A stretch of 64,000 nt of DNA from Legionella nagasakiensis (GTDB taxonomy: Bacteria > Pseudomonadota > Gammaproteobacteria > Legionellales > Legionellaceae). The position numbers were made by a program, and so were the translations under genes. The notes beneath the pieces were generated by a model, which saw only the letters and a program-made list of their open reading frames with translations, ran no database searches and was not told the DNA's origin. The stretch spans positions 1-64,000 of the forward strand of contig NZ_CAAAID010000010.1 in NCBI RefSeq assembly GCF_900639915.1, read 5' to 3'. Numbering within the stretch: the stretch's first letter is position 1; each line of letters begins with the position of its first letter. This document shows positions 37,196 to 48,200 of this stretch, in pieces.

Positions 37196-38581
37196 ATGCA
37201 GCAAAAAGTATTTGTAAATCGTATTTTAAATATGAAAAAAATTAAGTTTATTGGTCTGGACATGGACCACACGCTCATTCGCTATAAGACCAAAAATTTT
37301 GAAACCCTCGTCTATAAACTGGTTATTAACCATCTTATTAAGCACAAAAATTATCCTGAAGCCATTCGCAAGTTTAAATTTAATTTTCATGACGCCATTC
37401 GTGGCCTGGTGATTGACAGTAAAAACGGCAATATTTTAAAACTCAGCCGTTATGGTGCCATCCGACAAAGCTATCACGGCACTCAACCCATTAAATTTAA
37501 TGAGCAAAAACAATTTTACCGCAGCATTTATGTTGACTTGAACGATCCAAACTATATGGCTATTGATACTTCTTTTTCGATTGCGTTTTGCGTTTTATAC
37601 AGCCAACTTATTGATTTTAAAGACGAGCACCCCCATGATTTACCAAGCTACAACGTCATTGCGCTTGATGTGTTATCCAGCGTCAATGACGTTCACGCTG
37701 AAGGCAGTTTAAAACAACGTATTTGTAATGAACCTGATAATTTCATATTTCGCGACTGTCGTGTGGTTGAGGGGCTTAAACGATACGCACAACACGGGAA
37801 AAAAATTTTTATTCTAACAAATTCCGAATATTATTATGCCAATCTATTACTGGAATATGCCATCACTCCTTATATGGATAAAGGCAAAACCTGGCGTGAT
37901 CTTTTTGAATACGTTATTACTTTGGCTAATAAGCCTCGTTTTTTCTATGATGAGTATCGTTTCCTCTTAGTCAATCCTGAAAATGGCAGCATGACGAATG
38001 TAACCGGCAAAATTGCGCCTGGTATTTATCAAGCCGGTTATGCAACAAAATTTACTGAAGATTTGCAATTAAAAGGTGATGAAATTTTATACATTGGTGA
38101 TCATATTTACGGCGATATTCTTCGATTAAAAAAAGACTGTAACTGGCGAACTGCTCTTGTGGTTGAAGAGTTAGGACAGGAAGTGGCTGCCCAAAAAAAA
38201 GCGCGCCCAATTGAAACGAACATTGTTTTTGCGATGAACATAAAAAGAAAACTGGAAAAAAAATACATCGAACTTCACACCAAAAGTATCGAAGAAGACA
38301 CAACTTGTTATGATAAAAAACTTCAGGATTTACAAACTAAAATTATCACGGTAGACAAAGAAATCACAGAACTATTAAATGAACAGCAAGCATTCTATAA
38401 TCCAAAATGGGAGCGGGTGTTTCGTGCTGGCGCGGAAGAAAGCTATTTTGCTTATCAAGTAGATCGCTATGCATGCATTTATATGGAAAAATTATCCGAT
38501 CTGTTAGAACACTCTCCATTAACCTATTTTCGTGCTAATCGCAGATTATTAGCCCATGATATGGATAATTTATCGCCATAA
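37196..38581 (+). CDS. HAD-family cytosolic 5'-nucleotidase (cN-II/IMP-GMP type)
   Basis: Purine 5'-nucleotidase of the NT5C2-like HAD family; Legionella pneumophila has a characterised IMP/GMP-preferring member. The 461-residue product has the catalytic LDMDHTLIRYK (nucleophile first Asp), ILTNSEYYYA (motif II) and YIGDHIYGDI (acidic motif). GAGG precedes ATG 37196. It probably dephosphorylates IMP and GMP to balance purine pools, which fits the nucleoside theme of the window. A strong hairpin separates it from convergent dctA. Confidence 0.88.
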   Translation: MQQKVFVNRILNMKKIKFIGLDMDHTLIRYKTKNFETLVYKLVINHLIKHKNYPEAIRKFKFNFHDAIRGLVIDSKNGNILKLSRYGAIRQSYHGTQPIKFNEQKQFYRSIYVDLNDPNYMAIDTSFSIAFCVLYSQLIDFKDEHPHDLPSYNVIALDVLSSVNDVHAEGSLKQRICNEPDNFIFRDCRVVEGLKRYAQHGKKIFILTNSEYYYANLLLEYAITPYMDKGKTWRDLFEYVITLANKPRFFYDEYRFLLVNPENGSMTNVTGKIAPGIYQAGYATKFTEDLQLKGDEILYIGDHIYGDILRLKKDCNWRTALVVEELGQEVAAQKKARPIETNIVFAMNIKRKLEKKYIELHTKSIEEDTTCYDKKLQDLQTKIITVDKEITELLNEQQAFYNPKWERVFRAGAEESYFAYQVDRYACIYMEKLSDLLEHSPLTYFRANRRLLAHDMDNLSP

Positions 38582-38583
38582 GC

Positions 38584-38613
38584 CGATATTCCGCACCATA
38601 GTGCGGAATATCG
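38584..38613. terminator. Strong bidirectional hairpin terminator
   Basis: A perfect 13-base stem, CGATATTCCGCAC (38584-38596) with its complement (38601-38613), and a four-base CATA loop, lies between the convergent 5'-nucleotidase and dctA genes. No long T-run follows on either strand, so it may be partly factor-dependent or a stabilising 3' hairpin. Confidence 0.7.
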
Positions 38614-38629
38614 TATAAGGAAACAGTTA

Positions 38630-39967
38630 CTATTCTTTTGATACAGCTTCATGCTGCCGCACATCGAAACCATAGTGAATCGTGCTTTTTTCTTGTCCTT
38701 CTAATACCAGCCGGGCTTTTTGTGGATCAAACGCCTGCTGCCAAGTGGCAATCAGGATAGTCGCTATCATATTACCCATGATGTTCGTGATGGTTCGGCC
38801 ATCCGACATTAGACGTTCGATACCCAAAATAAGAACAATCCCTGCCACCGGTACATGGCCAATGGCTGCTAGCGAACTTGCCAATACCACAAAACCACTG
38901 CCACTCACACCAGCAGCGCCCTTAGAACTGATAATCATAATGGCAAGAAGAGAAAGCTGATGCCCAATGGATAAATCAATATTGGTGGCCTGAGCAATAA
39001 ATAAAGCAGCCAAGGTAAGATAAATAGCCGTACCATCAAGATTAAATGAATAACCAACCGGCAGTACAAAGCCTACCACAGATTTTTTACAACCCAGTTG
39101 CTCTAGTTTTTCCATTAGATTAGGTAAAACCGTTTCTGAAGAAGATGTTCCGAGAGCAATTAATAATTCTGTTTTTATATATTTTACCAACTTAAAAATA
39201 CTCAACTGACAATAGAGTCGCAAAAGAGTACCGAGAATGGCCACCACAAATAAAAAACAGGTTATATAAAAAAGAACCAGCAGACTCAACAGATTAAAAA
39301 GCGACGTTGCACCATATTCACCGATGCAATAAGCCATTGCAGCAAACGCTGCAACTGGGGCCAGATACATAACCAGATGAATGATTTTAAAAAAAATAGT
39401 GGATACGATTTGAATCGTCTGCAGAATTGGTTTCGCCTTATCGCCAACCATCATGATTCCGACGGAAAATAAAATAGCCACCAGAACCGTTTGCAAAATT
39501 TCTCCCTCCGTAAACGCACTGAAAAAAGAAACGGGAATAATATTTAAAATAAATTCCTGAGGATCAGTGACCGGATTCGCCTGATGTAAATAATGCTTTG
39601 CAACACTAATATCCAGATGGTCCGGATTGATATGCAAGCCCGTACCAGGATGAAACAAATTAGCGGAAAAAAGACCCAGACAAAGTGCGAATGTTGTCGT
39701 CATCATAAAATATAATAAAGCACTAGCGCCTATTTTTCCTACTTCTTTCAAATCACTCATAGCGGTAATACCTGAAACAAGTGAAAGAAAAATAATGGGG
39801 GCAATAAGCATTTTAATTAACTTGATGAACGCATCCGATAAAGGCTTAAAAATCACTGCCTTATCGGGGAAAAATAACCCTAATAAAACACCGATAATAA
39901 TTCCGATGAGCACCTGAATATACAACGGCCTTAAATACGCCATTTTAAATTTAGCCATAATATGCAC
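38630..39967 (-). CDS. dctA: Dicarboxylate/glutamate:cation symporter DctA family
   Basis: Inner-membrane importer of C4-dicarboxylates or glutamate (DAACS family). The re-entrant loop motif SSSETVLPNLMEKLEQLG and the NLDGTAIYLTLAALFIAQA block are diagnostic. The 445-residue size fits. The start may be ATG 39967 or 39958 (MAKFKMAY). It is monocistronic. Malate from this carrier would feed the two malic enzymes in the window. Substrate choice between C4-dicarboxylate and glutamate is not certain. Confidence 0.88.
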   Translation of the reverse strand: MHIMAKFKMAYLRPLYIQVLIGIIIGVLLGLFFPDKAVIFKPLSDAFIKLIKMLIAPIIFLSLVSGITAMSDLKEVGKIGASALLYFMMTTTFALCLGLFSANLFHPGTGLHINPDHLDISVAKHYLHQANPVTDPQEFILNIIPVSFFSAFTEGEILQTVLVAILFSVGIMMVGDKAKPILQTIQIVSTIFFKIIHLVMYLAPVAAFAAMAYCIGEYGATSLFNLLSLLVLFYITCFLFVVAILGTLLRLYCQLSIFKLVKYIKTELLIALGTSSSETVLPNLMEKLEQLGCKKSVVGFVLPVGYSFNLDGTAIYLTLAALFIAQATNIDLSIGHQLSLLAIMIISSKGAAGVSGSGFVVLASSLAAIGHVPVAGIVLILGIERLMSDGRTITNIMGNMIATILIATWQQAFDPQKARLVLEGQEKSTIHYGFDVRQHEAVSKE

Positions 39968-40149
39968 ATGTAAAATGGAGTGGTATTTCTATGGTCACAT
40001 ATCTTAAAGGTTTAGGCAAGTTTTCTAGAGCATTTGAAATCCAAAATCAACTGTCCCATGCTCTGAGGCATGAGTAAAGTCCTTGAATTGCAATACCTTT
40101 AAAACAACATATACTTTGTAAATAAGCTTTTTATAAACCAACCAATCTT

Positions 40150-41052
40150 ATGTTAAAAACATTGGTGGATACGCTAAATCAAATAATACTTGGTAAACAT
40201 GAAGTCGTGCGCCTTGCTGTAAGTTGCTTACTTGCAGATGGACATTTACTGCTAGAAGACATCCCAGGGATGGGGAAAACCACATTAAGCCAGGCATTAG
40301 CTCATTTTACTGGCATGCAATATCGACGTATCCAGTTTACAAGCGATCTTCTTCCCAGTGATTTACTGGGCGTATCCATCTTTAATACCCAAGAACAACG
40401 CTTTCACTTTCATCCCGGCCCTATTTTTTCTCAACTAATCTTGGCAGATGAAATCAATCGTGCAACCCCTAAAACTCAAAGTGCTTTACTGGAAGCCATG
40501 GAAGAGAGGCAAGTTACAACTGATGTTGGAACACAGGCTTTGCCCACGCCTTTTTTTGTCATTGCCACTCAAAATCCTTCTCATCAAACGGGTACCTATT
40601 TATTGCCAGAATCTCAGTTAGATCGGTTTTTAATGCGTTTGTCTATTGGATATCCACCACCGGATGCAGAACGACAATTAATAACCGTTCAAGACCAACG
40701 AAAAAAACTTGCCCAATTTTCTCCCATACTTGACCCCCAACAACTGCTTAAACTGCAAAATCAAAGCCTAAAGATTACCGTCGCAGCGCCTATCCTGGAC
40801 TACATTCAGGCCATTCTACAAGCCAGCCGAATTCATGATTGGTTTAACCATGGCTTAAGTCCACGCGCAGGCAGGGCACTTGTTAGGGCATCTCAGGCTT
40901 ATGCATACGTTGAACAACGTGATTTTGTCCGTCCTGAAGACGTGCAAACCATATTGCCCGCCATCATTAATCACAGACTAATCATGCGAACGTCCGACAA
41001 TCAACTCACCCCCGCCGACCGACTATTAAATTATGTCGAGGTACCTATCTGA
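40150..41052 (+). CDS. MoxR family AAA+ ATPase
   Basis: MoxR-type AAA+ chaperone ATPase, 300 residues. Walker A is EDIPGMGKTTLSQAL; Walker B is LILADEINRATPKTQSALLEAMEE; the sensor region is TQNPSHQTGTYLLPESQLDRF. It heads a three-gene operon with DUF58 and TgpA genes, joined by TGATG stop-start overlaps. In this common arrangement it is thought to act on the assembly of cell-surface or redox proteins; the precise client here is not known. Confidence 0.92.
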   Translation: MLKTLVDTLNQIILGKHEVVRLAVSCLLADGHLLLEDIPGMGKTTLSQALAHFTGMQYRRIQFTSDLLPSDLLGVSIFNTQEQRFHFHPGPIFSQLILADEINRATPKTQSALLEAMEERQVTTDVGTQALPTPFFVIATQNPSHQTGTYLLPESQLDRFLMRLSIGYPPPDAERQLITVQDQRKKLAQFSPILDPQQLLKLQNQSLKITVAAPILDYIQAILQASRIHDWFNHGLSPRAGRALVRASQAYAYVEQRDFVRPEDVQTILPAIINHRLIMRTSDNQLTPADRLLNYVEVPI

Positions 41053-42008
41053 TGACTCGACTCAAAAACGTCTTAAACGAGCAACTACACAGATGGATCA
41101 AAAAAAGAAGTCCTTCCGGCAACCCTCAATATCTAAGTTCACGCCACATCTATATTTTACCTTCCTTGTTTGGCTGGAGCTATGTCTTTATCGTGTTGAC
41201 ACTGGGCGTAGGAGCAATTAACTATCAACTGAACTCCGCTTTTTTACTTGTTTTTTTGATGATGGTTATCGGTGTAATGAACCTATGGAGCAATCATCGC
41301 AACTTACAAGGGATAGGTGTGCATTGCCTTGCGATTGAGGATGTCGAACAAGGACAGCCAGCAAAAATTACACTTGTTGTCTCAGCACAAACAGAAAACC
41401 ATTACGCACTTTTTTTATCTCTCAAGGGTGAACCACACGCTGTATCATTGGAAGACATCAATAAAGAAGGAAAAATAACCATTTTGGCACAAAAAACACC
41501 TATTCGTGGTCGCTTTAAATTGCCTCCAATCAAAATTTATAGTGATTATCCATTGGGATTGAGTCGAAGCTGGACTTATTTGTACTTTGATATTGACTAT
41601 TATGTATATCCTTATGCAATTTCTCCTGGATTTTGGCCAAACGCTCACGAAAATCAAAATCAAGCCTCTGTTAGCCTCAATTCTATTGGAGACGAGGAAC
41701 TGTATGAGTTGAAATCCGTCACCAACCCTTGGGTACAAACCAGTCATATTGCGTGGAAAATATCGGCTCGAGGCCAAGGCTGGTATCTTAAACGTATGAC
41801 AAGCCCCACAAACTCATACTGGCTATTTCGTCTTGAAGACTTACCACCAGGAGACATCGAGCTTCGTCTACAGCAATTAAGTGATTGGATTCAAACAGCA
41901 GAACGATTAGGCCACCGATATAGCCTGGAATTGAAGGGAACAAGAACACCGCTTGGCGTAGGCAAAGCACATATGAACGCGTGTTTACGGCAATTGGCGA
42001 CGTATTGA
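41052..42008 (+). CDS. DUF58 domain membrane-anchored protein
   Basis: A 318-residue protein with two N-terminal transmembrane segments (about residues 34-75) and a DUF58 domain. The DUF58 part is recognised by the SDYPLGLSRSWTYL segment, but it looks divergent because the usual acidic motif is weak (KISARGQGWYLKRMTSPT). It lies between moxR and tgpA, starting inside the MoxR stop codon and ending inside the TgpA start (both TGATG). A MoxR-DUF58-transglutaminase module is widespread; its role in envelope maturation is inferred. Confidence 0.85.
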   Translation: MTRLKNVLNEQLHRWIKKRSPSGNPQYLSSRHIYILPSLFGWSYVFIVLTLGVGAINYQLNSAFLLVFLMMVIGVMNLWSNHRNLQGIGVHCLAIEDVEQGQPAKITLVVSAQTENHYALFLSLKGEPHAVSLEDINKEGKITILAQKTPIRGRFKLPPIKIYSDYPLGLSRSWTYLYFDIDYYVYPYAISPGFWPNAHENQNQASVSLNSIGDEELYELKSVTNPWVQTSHIAWKISARGQGWYLKRMTSPTNSYWLFRLEDLPPGDIELRLQQLSDWIQTAERLGHRYSLELKGTRTPLGVGKAHMNACLRQLATY

Positions 42009-43999
42009 TGAGTGTCTATTCTCAAAAGCAAATCCCTTTAAGGACATTATGGCATACCATTCTTGTCATGGGGATTTGTTTCCTGCCTTTACTCAATGTA
42101 ACCCCCTGGTGGCTAACCTTGCTTGCACTAGCCGCTATCAGTTATCGCCTGATTGCAAGCATTGGTCCTTATCCTTTACCTCCAGGATGGCTACGAGCTT
42201 TGTTGGTGTGCGGATTGATCGTCTTACTGCGATGGCATTATGATGCATTTTTTTCCAGTGGTTTTTTTATTGGCTCTCTTATAGCCTTCTTCTGGCTTAA
42301 AGTGATTGAAATACATCGAATGCGTGACCTGCGCATGATTATTTTGATTAGCTTTTATGTGATTTTTACAGCGCTTATTACCCACGTATCTCTAGGAATG
42401 TTGCTGTATATGGTTATCGCCTTTTTGGCAGTACTTTCTTTATTATTCAGACTTCATAGACCATCCGCCTCGCTCACACAATTAGGTCAACAAAGTGCTT
42501 ATTTAATAATAATTGCCATCCCCATCAGTATGGTTCTATTTTTCCTATTTCCCCGCTTAACGAATCCATTATGGCAAGTTCAATTGCCAATGCAAGGTCA
42601 GACCGGTTTTAATGAAGTTTTAACACCCGGCGCTTTTTCCTCCTTATTCCCAGATGACCGTACGATCATGAGAGTGACGTTCAAAGAACCACCAGCACAT
42701 AACATTTATTGGTATGGTCTGTTTTTAACCCATTATGATGGCTTAAGCTGGACAGCACAAACGCAAGCTGGCAATGATTTTCTTCCTCTTACACCATTAC
42801 CATCGAAACAAGACAGCGATTATGAGGTACTTCTAGAGCCACATCAAAAACCCTGGTTGTTTTACATTCAAGAACCTGCATCCGGTTGGCCGCAACTGCG
42901 CTTTTCTTCTTCTCATGGCCTAACCAGGCTGGATGGAAAAACCATCAATCAACGTATGACCTATGCACTCACCATCCAAACACCCAACTATCGTCCGCTT
43001 AACAGAAAAACGATTCAAATCTACTTACAATTACCACTTCACAAAAATCCTAAGCTTCGGGCATGGGCTATCAAAGAAAAAGCGGGCCAAAAAACGTCGC
43101 AATTCATTACTAAAATTCTTACGCATATTCATCAAGAACCCTTCTGGTACACTTTACATCCTAAGTCTATTGATTTCGATACTCATCCATTAGATAAATT
43201 CTGGTTTAGTACCCGAGAAGGGTATTGTGAACACTATGCAAGTACAGTCACCTTTATCCTACGGGCTGCGGGAATTCCTGCCCGTATCGTTATCGGCTAT
43301 TATGGTGGCGAATGGAACCCCTTGGGGCAATATTTAAATGTTCGTCAAAAAGATGCCCATGCCTGGTTAGAATATTGGCAAGAAGGATTAGGCTGGCAGC
43401 GATTAGACCCCACGACAGCTATTGCAACTCAACGCATTGATAAGAATATTATGCAAGAGAGCCGCGATCTTACTGATTCTCTTGACTGGAACCAGTACCG
43501 TTTAAAACTGTCATGGATTACAAAAACAAGGCTTCGCTTAGAATCCATTCGATTCTTCTGGGAGCGCTGGCTACTTTTTTATAATCAAGAACGACAACAA
43601 TCGTTATTACAAACATTCGGGCTAAGACATTGGAATTGGGGCATGCTGTTTAAACTATGGATGGTAAGTCTTCTTTTATTTCTTTTTTTAGGCAGCATAT
43701 GGATATATTGGCGGAAGAGAGTTTATGATCCAGTATTAAAAGAGTATCGCCGTCTACAGCACGAATTAGCACGATTAAACATTAGAACGGCACCGCCGGC
43801 TACCATAAGGCAACAATGGCAGGAACTTGCCCTCCAAAGACCCCAAGAGCGTGCTATGATTGAAGATTACATACAGCGCTATGAAAAATTACGCTTGCAA
43901 TCGTCTGATAATAACAGCCTTGCTTGCCGTAAAGCGCTGCAAATCCTATTCAAATCGTTAAGAAAAAGAATAAAAAACTCTAAATCTGTTGATTATTAG
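42008..43999 (+). CDS. TgpA-like transglutaminase with DUF3488 membrane domain
   Basis: Inner-membrane protein of 663 residues from ATG 42008: an N-terminal DUF3488 domain with about six helices, a periplasmic transglutaminase-like domain, then a membrane segment (LFLFLGSIWIYW) and a C-terminal cytosolic tail. The catalytic Cys is in REGYCEHYASTV (Cys407), His in DAHAWLEYW, and Asp in RLDPTTA. The family may act as cysteine proteases/cross-linkers in the periplasm; TgpA is essential in Pseudomonas aeruginosa. Third gene of the MoxR operon. Confidence 0.9.
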   Translation: MSVYSQKQIPLRTLWHTILVMGICFLPLLNVTPWWLTLLALAAISYRLIASIGPYPLPPGWLRALLVCGLIVLLRWHYDAFFSSGFFIGSLIAFFWLKVIEIHRMRDLRMIILISFYVIFTALITHVSLGMLLYMVIAFLAVLSLLFRLHRPSASLTQLGQQSAYLIIIAIPISMVLFFLFPRLTNPLWQVQLPMQGQTGFNEVLTPGAFSSLFPDDRTIMRVTFKEPPAHNIYWYGLFLTHYDGLSWTAQTQAGNDFLPLTPLPSKQDSDYEVLLEPHQKPWLFYIQEPASGWPQLRFSSSHGLTRLDGKTINQRMTYALTIQTPNYRPLNRKTIQIYLQLPLHKNPKLRAWAIKEKAGQKTSQFITKILTHIHQEPFWYTLHPKSIDFDTHPLDKFWFSTREGYCEHYASTVTFILRAAGIPARIVIGYYGGEWNPLGQYLNVRQKDAHAWLEYWQEGLGWQRLDPTTAIATQRIDKNIMQESRDLTDSLDWNQYRLKLSWITKTRLRLESIRFFWERWLLFYNQERQQSLLQTFGLRHWNWGMLFKLWMVSLLLFLFLGSIWIYWRKRVYDPVLKEYRRLQHELARLNIRTAPPATIRQQWQELALQRPQERAMIEDYIQRYEKLRLQSSDNNSLACRKALQILFKSLRKRIKNSKSVDY

Positions 44000-44083
44000 T
44001 TAAGCACTCCTTACCATAACTTGTTCATGAGTAAAGCTACTAAATGTTTCTTTGATCATAAAGTATGGCAAACTGCATTTTAA

Positions 44084-44130
44084 TTGCCAAAATTACCCTG
44101 AAAGTGTATCTTAATACCAGATTAAGATAC
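44084..44130 (+). promoter_or_regulatory. Promoter with overlapping palindromic operator for the RND operon
   Basis: A -35 box TTGCCA (44084-44089), 17-base spacer and -10 box TATCTT (44107-44112) lie about 75-120 bases before the adaptor start. A perfect inverted repeat, GTATCTTAAT (44106-44115), ACCAG, then ATTAAGATAC (44121-44130), covers the -10 box and start region. It is the classic form of a repressor operator. A further half-like TTAAGATAAC lies at about 44145-44154. No regulator gene is nearby. Confidence 0.65.
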
Positions 44131-44204
44131 TGTTACTCACGACGTTAAGATAACAGGCGAGGTTCAATCGTTTTGAGTTTCTTATCAATAATAGGTGATG
44201 CTGT

Positions 44205-45269
44205 ATGCGCCAGGGATTGGGATGCATTTTATATGTTTTTTTAATATTACTTTCATGCAAAGCAACCTATTCCAATCCAATCGCCATTACGGCAACCACG
44301 TTATCCAGCTCAGAAAAAACATACACAGAATCGTTTTTAGGTGCAATCCAACCGAAAAAAACAACTTTAGTCCAGGCTAAAACACCAGGACAAATCAAAG
44401 AAATTTATTTTTACCCCGGTGATGAAGTCAAGAAGAACGAAATTCTATTACAGATTGATAAAACGAATGATCAAATCAAACTTGATATCGCTGAGGAAAT
44501 GTACAGCAAGGCATTGGTTGCATTCAACACAGAAACGTTTAACTTTAACCGTGCCGAATCACTTTATGCAAATAAAGCAATTCCAGAGAGTGCATTTAAG
44601 GCACAAAAACTAGAATATCAATCCGCATTATCGGCCTTGAACAACGCGAAATCTAATCTTGAACTGGCAAAACTGAATCTTTCTTATACAAATGTTGTTT
44701 CACCGATTAGCGGTAGGATTTCTGAAAAAAAAGTCCTTGCACATAGCGTTGTTGAAGTAGGAACACCTCTGTATGTCATTACTTCCATTAAAGAATTGAT
44801 TGCCGTCATTCCAATTCCAGAGTCGCTTCGGAGCAAATTATCACCCGGCCTTATAGTTACTATAATAAATCAGTCCACACATGATAGCATCTCAGCAAAA
44901 ATCCGAGGGATCGACCCAATAAGCGATGAAAAAAATCATAGCGTGAATGTTTATGTTGATTTTGACAATCCAGGAAACTGGTATCCGGGGAACACAATAA
45001 AAGCCACGTTTCGTCTCTCTGTCGAAAAAGGTTTTTCAGTCCCACAGGAGTCTATCGTTTATCATAATGGATTTCCTGAAATATTTGTCATCGATCAAAA
45101 TAAAGCCAAAGCCATGAAGGTTAAAGCAACCATAATGAAAGGACCCGTGGTCTGGATTCAGGGCCAGTTGAAAAATGGCATGACAATTGCAGTTTCTGGC
45201 GCTGCAAATCTTTATGATGGCGCAAAAGTAACGATTGTCAATCAAAACAAAAGACATGAAACTCACTAA
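44205..45269 (+). CDS. RND efflux periplasmic adaptor (MFP)
   Basis: Membrane-fusion protein of a tripartite efflux pump, 354 residues. The N-terminal signal peptide contains LLSCKA, so it may be lipid-anchored. A lipoyl/barrel half-motif (TLVQAKTPGQIKEIYFYPGDEVKKNEILLQID) is followed by a helical hairpin (residues about 95-155) and the return half ISGRISEKKVLAHSVVEVG. AGGTGAT precedes the ATG. It overlaps the permease gene by 14 bases. The cargo is unknown. Confidence 0.92.
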   Translation: MRQGLGCILYVFLILLSCKATYSNPIAITATTLSSSEKTYTESFLGAIQPKKTTLVQAKTPGQIKEIYFYPGDEVKKNEILLQIDKTNDQIKLDIAEEMYSKALVAFNTETFNFNRAESLYANKAIPESAFKAQKLEYQSALSALNNAKSNLELAKLNLSYTNVVSPISGRISEKKVLAHSVVEVGTPLYVITSIKELIAVIPIPESLRSKLSPGLIVTIINQSTHDSISAKIRGIDPISDEKNHSVNVYVDFDNPGNWYPGNTIKATFRLSVEKGFSVPQESIVYHNGFPEIFVIDQNKAKAMKVKATIMKGPVVWIQGQLKNGMTIAVSGAANLYDGAKVTIVNQNKRHETH

Positions 45270-48200
45270 TTATACACTTCGTTTTCCAGCCATTGTTATC
45301 TGCATTTTCTCAGTCATCACTTTGATTGGTCTATTGCTTATACCACAAATGAACATACAGAATTTGCCTAATATTTCCGAACCTTTTTTTACAATTGAAG
45401 TGAACGATCAAGGTTTGTCCGCGAATAGCATCGATTATTTAATTACGCAACCAATCCAAAAATGGATACAAAGTATTCCCGATATCAGTTTCGCATCAGG
45501 ACAATCTTATAATGGATTTTCATTCATTAATGTGGCATTTAAGATTGGAACGGACCTGAACCAAGCCTATTTGAATTTACAAAGAAGGCTAAACGAAATG
45601 GAAGATACTTTGCCCAAGAAAGCCTCAAAACCGATTTTAAAGCAGTTAAACGTTGCAGGAGCTCCAGATATTTGGATTTTGGTAGAAAGCATGCATCTGT
45701 CACCTATCGAGATATCCAATCTCATTCAGCATGAAATCCTACATGCGTTACGAAGCATCTCAGGCGTTGCAAAAATTGAGGTCATTGGGGAAGTTCCTAA
45801 TCGAATTATCGTGGATCTTGACCAAAATAAAATGTCGGCTTTAGGCATTCCTTTGGCTTTGGTCTACTCAGCTTTTCAGAAAGAAAACATTTTGCTGCCA
45901 GGTGGAGCAGTTGAACATCATAAAAGACAATATTTTTTAAGTCTGGATTTGCAATTGCCCTCATTAAATGCCATTCACTCACTAGTACTGACTGTGCGCG
46001 AGGGAAAACCAATTTATCTGCACCAAGTCGCAAACGTTCATCTTCAGCAAAATTCAAGAAAGGAAAAAGCCTATTTCAACATGCATCCTGTTATTGCTTT
46101 AGGCGTATTAAGTGAAATCAATGCAAATACCCTGAATGTCATTAAAGCAGTCAAAGAAACAATCAATCAGTTACAAAAAAAATTACCTAATGAGGTGAAA
46201 CTGGCTACAGCATTTAGTCAGAAAAATGCAATAGAAACAAGCGCCTATAGTTTATTTAACGCGATTATTTTGGCATTGATCTGCTCAAGCATCGTGGTCT
46301 ATCTTTTTTTAGGCAGCCTTCGTTTGTCAGGTGTTATTATGATGATTGTTCCAATATCTCTTTTGGCTGCCGTCATCGCTATGTTTATCGGCAATTTAAG
46401 TTTCAATGTCTTAACTTTATTGATGCTGGTTTTACTGATTTGCATTGTTGTGGATGACGCCATTATTGTCATTGAGAATTACATTTCTGATCTCCATACC
46501 AAACCTGAGACATTGGGGATCCCTTTGGTCTGTTTTAGTTTAAACCGGATTTCTTCTTCTATCATTGCTTATACTATCAGCTTGTGCATCATCTTTTTAA
46601 GCGCCGTGTTCACACAAGGCCTAGTCAGCATCTTTTTCAAAGATATCTCCATTGTTATGATTTCAGGGGTGGTTGTTTCAGCTGCGGCTTGTCTGACTTT
46701 GACTCCGTTATTATGCCAGAGGTTCATTTATAAATTACCGGGTGAGAATTGTTTCACAAGATTATTTAACAACCGATTGCAAATATTCCAATCTTATTAT
46801 TTAACTTCACTGAGCTTTCTTCAACGGCATAAATTGATTGTTCTGGTTTTCATTGTATGTCTGTTTATCCCTCTTCCTTTTGCATTAGGTAAAATAGATA
46901 AAAATTTGTTTCCCACTGATAAGGAATTCACTCATTTGATGATTCAGATCCGAACCCTAGATAATGTTCCCAACTCAACGTTCAATCAGTATTTACTGAG
47001 TGCTGAAAAAATCGTAAATGCGCATCCAGGCGTAAGTTACACACTGGCATATACTGATGAAAATATGAAAAACCAGGGGGAGATCATCACTCAGCTTAAG
47101 CCAGAGCAGGAAAGACAGGATAGCGCACTTCAGATCATGCAGGATCTGCAAAATCAGCTTGACAGCCATGCTGGTTTTTTAAGTTACGTGCGTTTACCAC
47201 CCATATTTCCTGGGGCAAAAGAACCACTGCATTTTATTATTACGGGGAAAAAGCATCAAGAACTTCGCCAATTGGAAACTGTTTTAAAAATTCTTTTTCA
47301 CCAACACCCTGATTTGGGGAAAGTATATTCGAGCAATATCCCGCTACAGCCAAGCTATGAATTAAAGATTGATCGCTATACAGCAGCCAAGGTCGGGTTA
47401 ACAGCAGAAGAGATTGCGGATGCTGTCTCTTTGTATGGAGGAGATATTCACGCCGGTAAAACCTATTTGGAAAAATATAAAAACGAATATGATATTTACT
47501 TATATTCAACGAAGAAAACATTAGATATACCCAAAGATCTGGAAAAAATATATGTCTATAATCGGGCAGGTAAAGCAATCAATTTAACCTCGGTTGCAAG
47601 GATTAATGTGGTTGCGAATCCTGATATTTTGCAAAGCTTCAATGGCCAGCCTGCGTTAGAATTTTATTCAACGCCAGAAATAGCGCTTTCCAAGGCCAAT
47701 GATCTTTTAATGAAAATCATTACCCCCGTTCTTGCGCCTGACCAGGAGCTTCATCTCATTGGGCAATCTAAGCAATTAAAAGAAGATTTCAGTTCTTTAG
47801 GAATTGCGATTGTTATCGCAATTTTATTACTGTATGTAGCACTTGTTGCACAGTTTAATTCATTTTCACTCCCCTTTATCCTCTTAATTGCGCAGCCAAT
47901 CGCCATTGCTTTCGTGATTTACTTGCTTTATTTCACAGGGATTGGTTTAAATATTTTCTCATTAATTGGCTTGTTCCTACTTATAGGAATCAAAACAAAA
48001 AATTTCATTTTGCTCATCACTGCAATGAATCATCATGCGAGCTTGTCTAAAGACATCTCAACAGCAGTGATTTCTGCCTGTCGGGAACGTTTTCGTCCCA
48101 TTATCATGACATCAACCGTAGTAATCCTAACAGTAATGCCTACTTTATTTACACATGGAGTAGATAAAGCAAAAAATGTAGCCTTAGGGGGTACACTGCT

